Assembly: GCF_900269665.1 (NCBI RefSeq)
Contig: NZ_LT985362.1
Location: 1 to 64,000, forward strand
Source of the DNA: Nocardia suismassiliense
GTDB taxonomy: Bacteria; Actinomycetota; Actinomycetes; Mycobacteriales; Mycobacteriaceae
DNA length: 64,000 bases
Direction of reading: 5' to 3'
The position numbers and the translations under genes were made by a program. Every line of letters begins with the position of its first letter. Position 1 is the first letter of the stretch. Shown here in pieces: positions 1-9,000 of this stretch. The notes under the pieces are model-generated. The model searched no databases. It saw nothing but the letters and a program-made list of their open reading frames with translations, and was not told where the DNA came from.

Positions 1-3000
1 GGATCGGTTGCCCAGCGCGGTCCTCGCCAACTCCAGCGCCCACCGGCCCGCCGGATCGGTGCAGTTCTCGGCCGCGTCGCCGAGCGCACGCGCCAGAGCG
101 CCTTTGCTCTGCCCGAGCGCGGTGATCCGCGGTTGCGGCAGCTGCCATCGCTGCAGCACTGCCGGCGCGGGCACCGCGTCGATTTCGACCACCGCCGCCG
201 CACTGATCGCGGAATCGACAGATTCTGCCGAAATGCCGAGGGCTGCAACAGATTCTGTGAGGATCGCGGCGGCGGTGTCGCCGCGTGCAATGGCGGTGGC
301 GGCAGTGTTGAGCGCGCCGTCCAATGCGGCAGCGGCGGTGCCGGTCAGTTGGGGGGCAGCGTCGGTGAGGCTGGCGTGCAAGGCGGCCCGGATCGCGACA
401 GCACGCTCGGCGATGGCGAGTTCTTCCAGCGCGCGCCGGTGCTGGCGGGTGATGATCGCGGCAGCGGGCGTTCCAACGACCAGAAGTTTCTCACTGACCA
501 GGCGATCGGCGACCGCTCGCCGGTAGGTCAGTTCGCGTTCCAGCGCGTCGGCGGCGTCAGCGGGCTGGTGAAATATTGCGGCGTGAGCGTGGAGTTCGGT
601 GGCCACACTCTGCCATACGCCGGGATAGAGGGGCGCGAACTCGCCGTGGAAGCTGAGCTGGGCGGGGATCGCGTCGATCGCCAGTGCGGCGCGCACCCAG
701 TCGGCGACCTGGTCCGCGGCGAGCAGGATGTCGGTGCGTGCCGCGTCGAGTATCGCGTGCAGTTCCTCGCGCAGCACCAGTACGGGCTCGACCCCGAAGG
801 GCAGGCGGTTCCCGGCACCGGTCAAGGCGATCGCGTCCCGGGTGGCCATGATCGAACAGCCCTCCCAGCGGGGCCGCCAGGCCAGGACGTGGGAGGGGAC
901 GGTGCCGCTGAACTCCGCGCCGAGCAGTTGCTCGACCTTCGTCGGGTCGCCGAGGGCGTCGGCGAAGCGCGTCGAAGCCACCGACGCCGCCGCGTACACC
1001 AGCAGCATTTCCTCGGCGTCGAGCTGACCCGACCCGGAAAGAGCTGCCGCGCGCACACGGTCCGGCCGCTCACCAGCCACCTCGACCGATGGAGCCGACA
1101 CGTTCGGTTCCGTTGCGGCCGTGCTGGATTCGATACCGGCCTCTGGTGCTCGGTCAGCCTCGTGGGATGCGTTGTGGCCCGGTCGCAGGGCGGCGACGGC
1201 GTGGACGAGGTTGAACGCGGTGGTGACCTCCGGCAACCGGGCATCCAGCAGGATCAGCTGGTTGTCGTGGTCGGTCTCGATCTGGGGCAGACGCCGTTGG
1301 CGGCCCCACCCCTGACCGCGGGACTGCACACGGTAGCCCAGCCGGCCCAGCTCGGTGGTGGCGCGATCGACCCACCACTGCCCCACCCGCTTGAACTCTG
1401 ATTGCTGCGTCGCACGGTAGGCGATACCGGTACGTGGATCTGTTTGCAGCATCGTGGCCAGTTCCAGCCACTGGCCGGAGACTGTTTCCCCGCCGGTCGC
1501 CTCTGCTGCGCGCTGGGCTTCGGCAACCGCCCGCTCGAAGATCTCGTCGAAACCATCGCCAGCCTCGCCCGGGCCCACCGTTGCACCATCGGCCTGCTCC
1601 GGCAGGGGAACCTGGTGTGCTGCACCATGTTCCGGCTCCAGCCCACTGCGTACGGCGGGTACCGCAGGCGGGTCCAGTGCAGCGGTCGCGTCGGCGGACA
1701 CGGCTGGCGAGGTGTCAGGGTCGGGTTGGGCCGACACGACTGCCCGCTCGACATGGATCGTGAATCCGCCCTCGTCGAGGGTGGTGCGATAGGACGCGGC
1801 ACGCCCGCGCGTCATCAGAATCCGGGTGCCGGGCGGGTGCAGGGTGTCCTTGATTCTGAACGCGTAGTGCTGGCCGTCGCCGTCGACTGCGAGGTGGGGA
1901 AACCCGAGCGGCTCGCCGTCGAATGTCGGCAGCGTCCAGCTGCGGGTAACCGTCATCGCGCACGGCAGCTCGAGTGAGGACTTCGTGCTGACCGGGCGGG
2001 TCTGGACCGCGGTGACCAGTCCGCTCAGGTCGGCGGTCTTGGTGAGCGAATAGGTGCCGCTGGTGCCGCTGGTGCGGCGTGCGAGGTGGTATGGCGTGGT
2101 GGGGCTGCCGGTGATGGTCAGGGTGGATTTGCCTGCGCTGGTGTCGATGTCGATGTCGGCGAGCGCGGTCTTCGTGCGGGCGGGGATGCAGATTTCGATG
2201 CGGTCGGTGGCCGGGTTGGTCCAGAACTGCAGCGTTTGCGGGTAGTCCGGTGTCGGCTGCCGTTTCGGTTTGGTGAGCATCCGGGCCTGGAAAGCGCGCG
2301 CCCATACCTGCAATGCCACCCTGGTGGCGAGGCGTTCGGCGTGCTCGGGGTGTGCGCGCTCGACCGTGTCGAGGATTTGGCGTGTCTGCGGGTCGTCGGC
2401 CGCGGAGCGGCGCCAGTGGTCGATGACTGCGGGGATCACCTGGTGGGCGGTGATCGGTCCGGCGAATTGCAGATAGGTGTCGAGGCGCCCGAGCTCGGCG
2501 AGCTGGAGTAGCGGATGATCCGCTGCGAGGGTGTCGATGATCGCGGCGCTCACCGCGCGCTCGAGGTGCGTGTCGGCGTCGATGTCGGTGGCCAGCGGTG
2601 CACCGTCGTCGTCGAAGGTGGTCAGCTCCGGGGCGGTGCCGTCATCGAGGTGTGCAGGTGGCTGGCTGGCAGCGGCCCGCACCTGGGCGAGGTCGGTGAG
2701 GACGTGGGTGTCGCGCCCGAAGCTGTGCCAATGCGATTGGAACGGATTGAACTCGACCCGACCATCCGCGCCCGGTGTCCAGCGTGCAGTGAACCCCGGC
2801 TCCAGGCCTGCGGTGGCCACGTATTTCATGCACAGGCTGTGGCTGCCGTCGTCGCTGGGGCTGGAGTACCACAGGCTCCATCCGGCGGCGGACATTAGTC
2901 GCTCGAGGTCGGCGGCTTCTGGCGGGGGGCTCGAGGTCGGGTGGGGTGGTGTCTTCGGGTCCTCGCCCGGGCCCGCGGTTGTGCCGTCGGCCTGCTCGGA

Positions 3001-6000
3001 TGGTAGAAGTTGTTGGGCGCCATCATGTTCCGGTCCGCTGGTTGCGGTGGGCGACGGGGAAGGTTGACGGGCGGCGGTCGAGTCGGTGGGTTCGACCGGC
3101 GGTGTGCCGGGATCGGGTTGCGCCGACACTGCTGCTTGCTCGATATGGAGCGTGGTTCCGCCTTCGAGGCGGCGGGTGCGGTATGCCCCGCGCCCTTCAG
3201 TCAGCAGGACGCGGGCTCCGGCCTCGTGCAGGACGTCGGTGGTTGTGAACGCATACGATTGGCCGTCGTCGCCAACAGCCCTGTGAGAGCACGTGGTTGG
3301 CTGGCCTTCGGACGTCGGCAGGGTCCAGCTGCGGGTGATCGTCATCGCGCACGGCAGCTCGAGTGCGAGCTTCCCTCTGGTCGGCGGCGTTGCTGCGTCG
3401 CCACTGTCCCGGGCTTGTGCGGTGGTGTCGGCGTCGTGGGGGGCCGAGCGGTCCTCGTCGGCCGGGACAGGCTCGGTGGGATGTATTGGAGTGAGCAGGT
3501 TTTCGGTGTCAGCGAGCTCTTCGGTGAGCTGGTGGGCCAGGGCAGCGGGGTCGCGGTGCGGCAGCGGGGTCGCCAGCGCCTGTTCGGCGCGCAGCCGGTC
3601 ACGGCGCGTGCTCAGGTAGCGCTGCGCGCGGGAGGTGAACTCGGTTACCTGGGGTGTTGAGGTGATCAGCTGGTCGCGGGCGGCGGCTTCGTCGGCCAGC
3701 AGGTCAACGAGCGGCTGGGGCGCACCGCCAGGGGCGACAGTGACCGGTGTCGGGAACTGCGGTAGCGGTCCGGCGGGGTCGAGATGGGCTGCCCGCCAAC
3801 GCGATAGGGCGACAGCGTGTGCTAGATCGTGGTGCAGGAGGTGGTGGGCGGCGAGTTGCCGGTAGGTGTGGGCGCGGTCGCTGTCGGGATCGGCGTCCGC
3901 GAGGTGCGCGGCGACGGTTTCGGTGATGACGTGGTGGGTGCGGGCGGTGACGAGGTCGGCGAACAGGGTGGGCGGGTAGGCGAGGAACTGTTCGAGGTGG
4001 GTGTCCTCGATCGCCGCGGTCACTGCGGCCTCGACGAGGTCGTTGCCGCCGGCGGGCCGGTCGATGACGGTGGCCGCCTCGACCCAGCGCCGCACCATCT
4101 CCAGACTCGGCCGAGTGCGTTCGATGCCGCCGTCGCCGCGGATCCACACTCGTGTCGCCGCGTCGGGGCTGTAGCGGTAGTGCCCGGTCGTGGTGTCGAG
4201 GTTCCAGGGCAGGGTGAAATAGTGCCGCCCCGAGCTTGCTTGGACCCGCAGCTGCAGTTCCCACCGTGGCTGCGGTTCGCCGGTGAGATCGGCCAGGATG
4301 GTGTCCCATCCGGCGTCGACGGCGGCATCGACCAGTTCGGCCAGGCCCTCGAAGCGCTCGGGTTGCGGCGGCAGCACCGGCGCGGGCGGTGCGATGATCG
4401 GGCCCCACAGCGTCTGGAACCGCGACAGCACCGGCGTGGCGTCGCTCGACGCCGCAGCGGGTGCGGGTTGGGGTGGTGGGACCTCGGCCGGTTCGTCGCC
4501 CTCGTGTGGGACGGTGAGCTCGGGCTCGGCGCTGGCGGGTTCGGGTTCGGGTTCGGGGTCCGGTGTTTCCGCGAGCAGGTGCAGGCCGAGCAGCAGGTTT
4601 TCCAGGTTCCGGGTCACGACGTAGGGGGTGTCGCGGCTGCCCAGGTGGGTGCGCAGGATCGGGTCCACCTCCGCGGCCGCCGCGGCCAGGGTCTTGCGCG
4701 GCAACCTCACCCGTTGCTCGGACTTCGGTGCCGGACCCAATGATTCGGACAGCTGGATATCGTTGCGAGTGACGAGATAATGCAGTGGCCGCCATTCGGG
4801 CCGCAGCGTGGTCACACGCGAATAGATGGAGCCGCCGCGGTGGCTGTTGAAGAACGTGTCGAGGCCTGATTCACCGCCGGCGAGGGCCATGTCTGCCCAT
4901 CCGGCGGTGGACAGCAGCAGCCGCTGGTCCTCGGACATGTGCTCGGCGAGCGCGGTTCTGGTGGACTCCAGGATGGCGTAGGCGTGATCTGCGACCTGGC
5001 CGGCCAGGCGCTGCCGCAGCAGTGTGCGTTCGGCGAGCGCGGTGGCGGCGTGCGCCAGCTCCGGGTCCGCCGTCGAGGTCTGCAGCTGGTTGAGGACGGT
5101 GTCCCACCGGTGCGCGATGTGGGTGGTGGCGGCCTGGCGGTGGGCGAGGCGGTCGGTGGCGTCGAGGCCGAACAGCGTCGGGTCGGCCAATGCCCGCCCG
5201 ACCAGCACATCCAACGCGATCTCGATCCCCGCGGGGATCGGAGTCACCGGCGTATTCAGCGCTTCGGCGATGTCAGCGGGAAATGAGGTGAATCGGCGGC
5301 CCCCGCAGGTGCCGTAGGTGTGGTCGCGGTCGCGCACCCACCCGTGCGGGGTATTGCGCCATTGCAACCGCAACCAGGTCGGGTCAGGCTGCGTCTCCCC
5401 GGCCAACTCCAGTCGGTAGGTGTTGCGATCCGGGCCGTAACCGGCGTCGATCAGCCAGCCGCGCGCAGCCACAAACTCCACATACCTGCGAACGGGAGCG
5501 AGTTCCTCGGGGACCCGCGGAACCGCGCCGGGCAGCACCGGCCGCCACACCGCCTCGAACCGCCATCGTGGCGCGACCGGCCGCGCGATGTCGGGGTCGA
5601 CCTCGAACAACGCCTGCGCCGCGGCAGCTTGTTCACCGAGCCCAGGGTTGAGAGTGTCCAGGTCCGTATGGCCGACAGCGATGTCGTCGGGCTCGTCGCC
5701 GTGGTTCTCGGCGCGGGAGGAGCGTCGGTAGTGCTGCACGGCGTCGTGGACCGTCATCGCCGCCGGTGCGACGGTGAGCAGCAGTTCGGGCAATGGATTG
5801 TCGGTCAACCAGTGAGGACGATCGGCGGTGTCGAGGGCGACCAACGCGCGCCGCCAGAGCTTCGGCGGGTGTTCGTAGCCGCCGACGATGCCCGTGCGGC
5901 CGCTGACCAACGACACCACTCGGTCCCCCACCGCGGGTTCGCCGCGGCGCGAACGCATCAGCGCCGACGTGCGCGCCCGACCTGGTGAGGTCAGGCGCAG

Positions 6001-9000
6001 CCTCGGGGAGGCCGCGGCGGGTTCGAGGTCGCCGTAGCCGATCAGTCGCTGCACGAGACCGGGGTCCAGGCGGGCGGTCGGTGTCTCATGCGGTGGCCCG
6101 ACCAAATACAGCGGCTCGTCGGTCGTGCCTGAGTCCACGATCAACGAGTGGCTCGCCATGTACAGGATCGCGGCCTCGTCGCCGATCTCGGGAAGGGCAC
6201 CGACCTCCAGGGCTGGCTCCTGGGCAGCCAACTGCGAACCCAGCGCGTCGGTATCGGCGAGTTCGATCCGTAGACGTTCCGGGTCGACGTGCTGTCGAGG
6301 GTGCGGCTGGGCCAGCTCGGTGCGCAGACGCTCAGTCCGTACTTCCAGATACCGCCGCGCACGTAGCCCGAGCGGTTCGCGCATCGCGTTATACATGTGC
6401 TCGGGTTCGACCAGTTGCCGACGCGCGCCGATCTCTGCGCCAAGGCGCTCGTCGAGATCGCTGGGCCGACCGAAGAACTTCACCGCCGTGCTGTCACTGC
6501 TCAGCACGCTCAAATCGGCGCCGGGATGAGTTGCCAGCCAACGGGTTTCGGCCGCCGCACGTGCCAGTTGCGCGATCAGCAGCCGGTCATCGACCACCGC
6601 GCGCGCCGCCTCTTTGAGGTCAGGGACGTCGCTGGACACAGCCACGTACAAGCTGAGGCGGAGGGCGAACTCGGCGCGGCTCGCGACGATCTCCGCGAAC
6701 ATGCTCGCCGGATACGCCAGGAACCGCCCGAGCAGTTCATCTTCCATCGCCATCGCGACGGCGGTGTCGATGACTCGGCGCTGCGTCGCGGTGCCTGCGA
6801 CCGTGGGCCGGGGTTCGAGCCATCGGCGAACCAGCTCGGGATTGCTGGGATCGACATGGCCGAGCCCAATAGCCGAATGAAACACCGCTCGCGACAGGTC
6901 TTCCCGGAACTCGAATGCGTCGGCGGGGTGGCCGCGGGTCCAGCACAGCAAGTCCTCGCGTCGCCCGCCGCGCGGGTAGCCACGTACCCGCAGTTCCAAC
7001 CGCAACCGGTCCGGGTCGCAGATGAGCTCCACCAGGCGGCCAGCCGCGACCGCCTCGGCGAGCAGATCACTGAGCCCTTCGGCCTCGGAAACCTCCGGAG
7101 CCACGACGGGTTCCGCCGGCTCGAGCAGTGACCGCCACAGATGCTCGTACCGGTAAGCATTCGACGGTGTCGGTTCGGCGGCGAGCTCGACCGGCCGATT
7201 CACCTCCGTGGCCGGATGCGGGGTTTCGTTCTTTTCTGCGGCGGCGGACGGGTGAGGTTCGGTGGCCGTGCGAGGATGGCCAGCGGCGTCGGTCGCGGGC
7301 GCGACGGGAATAGCGCCGATGTCCAAGGCGAAGCGAATCAGCATCTCACGCTCGGCGTCGGCCAGGCCGTCGGATTCCGCGAGCTGCGCGCGCAGGCCCG
7401 GGTCCAGTGATTGGGCGAACGCGGCGATCTGTTGGCGGGTGAGCTTAACCGCCGGCTTGGTGTGTTGAGTCTGATCACCGCTGCGCGCGACGAGCGCGGA
7501 ATTCTCCTTGTGCCAGCTCCAGCCTTCCCAGTCCGGTCGCCGCGACCGCACCACCGGCGGAAAGCTGCCCTGATCCCCCGAGTATTGGAACATCCTGTCC
7601 AGCCCAGCGTCGCTGCCCAGGGCGCTATCGAGCCCGCCATGGGCGTAGAGCAACAATCGCTGATCCGCCGACAGCGTCACGGGATGGGGTGGGCGTCGCG
7701 GCCGACTCGCCGGTTCATCCAGGATCGGCAGGCCCAGTGCTGGCATCGCGTCGCCGGGCGCAGCGACATCGTCGGCTACCAGCACCGAGCTATCGACAGC
7801 TCCGGCGTCACTGGCGTGAGGATCTACTCCCTCGGCAGACGCGTGGTCCTGTTCCGCCGGTTCGGCGTCGGTGATGAGAAAGTTGGCCCTGCTGCTGGCC
7901 GTGGAGTCGACTCCCGCGGCGGGGATCAGGGCGTCGATGTCGAGCAGCTCCCGCATGACCCGCGCACGCGCGAGCCCGCTGTCGGGGCTTTCCAGGGCGA
8001 TTCGCTGGGCGTCGGTGAGCGAGTCAGCGAATGTGACGAGTTCGGTGCGGGTGAGCACGATCTCGGCGCCGTCACCGGGCTCGAGGGAGAACTGGCCCGC
8101 GGGGCGCAGTTCGATCAGGTCACCGTCGACCACCCCCGGATAGGTAGTGATACCGATGTTCAGGTGCTGGCCGATCAGGTCGGGGCGCAGCTGTGCGAGG
8201 GCGTCTTTGGGTGCGGGCCCGAACGACGGCGCTTTGAACAGGTGGTCGATCCACTGGCCGGGGTCGGCGATCGCGCGGGTCAGGGCGAGGCTGCCGGGGC
8301 ATAATGTGGCCGCCCACAACAGGATTCGCTGATCTGGGCTCAGCGCGGTCCGCCGGGCGGTGTCGTCACCGGCGGGCAGGGGCGGTAGTGGCTGGCCGGC
8401 GGTCTCGGCGATGACGCGCCGGACCAGGCTCAGCGGGACGCTGCGATCGCTGCGCGTGAGGTCGTCGCCCAGGCGGCTGATGCGTGAATGTTGCGGCGCA
8501 TACGCCGGTGAGCCGTCCTCGCCGCGATCCCAGACCAGGCGCAGGTCATAGCCTGTGCCGGTCTCGGGGTCGCGGTGGCGCAACACGATCACCTCGGCAT
8601 GCGCCGGATCGTCGAGACGTTCGCTGATCCACCCGGCTTCACCGGCGCTGGCGAGGATTTCGAGCGCGGTGATCGGCAGCACCGTGCCCCACCCGTCGCT
8701 GCCGCGCTCATTGGGCCACGGCCGCCGCGCAGCAGGCTGGAGGGGATGGCCGTCGGTGGCGGGTTCGGTGGTGGTGACCTCTGGTTGTGGTTCAGGTGGG
8801 CCCGGCATCGCGGCGGTGCGCGATTCCCGCTGGTCGGCGGGGGCGGTGGCTGCCTCGTCGGCGCCTGGGTCGAACAGTGACATCTGCGACGATGGCGTGG
8901 CGTCGGCAGCGGTGTTCGACAGCTCGTTGGTGGGAGTGAACGGGGTGTGTAGCGGTGGGGCGGTCGCCGGGTCGACGTCGAGTATTTCGAGATGATCGAG

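Noticed and set aside
133..1401. 422-codon plus-strand frame
   Set aside because: Antisense shadow of the giant gene; typical of high-GC genes read on the opposite strand.
3704..4795. 363-codon minus-strand open frame
   Set aside because: It is an out-of-frame shadow of the giant gene with Arg/Pro/Ala-rich, low-complexity product.
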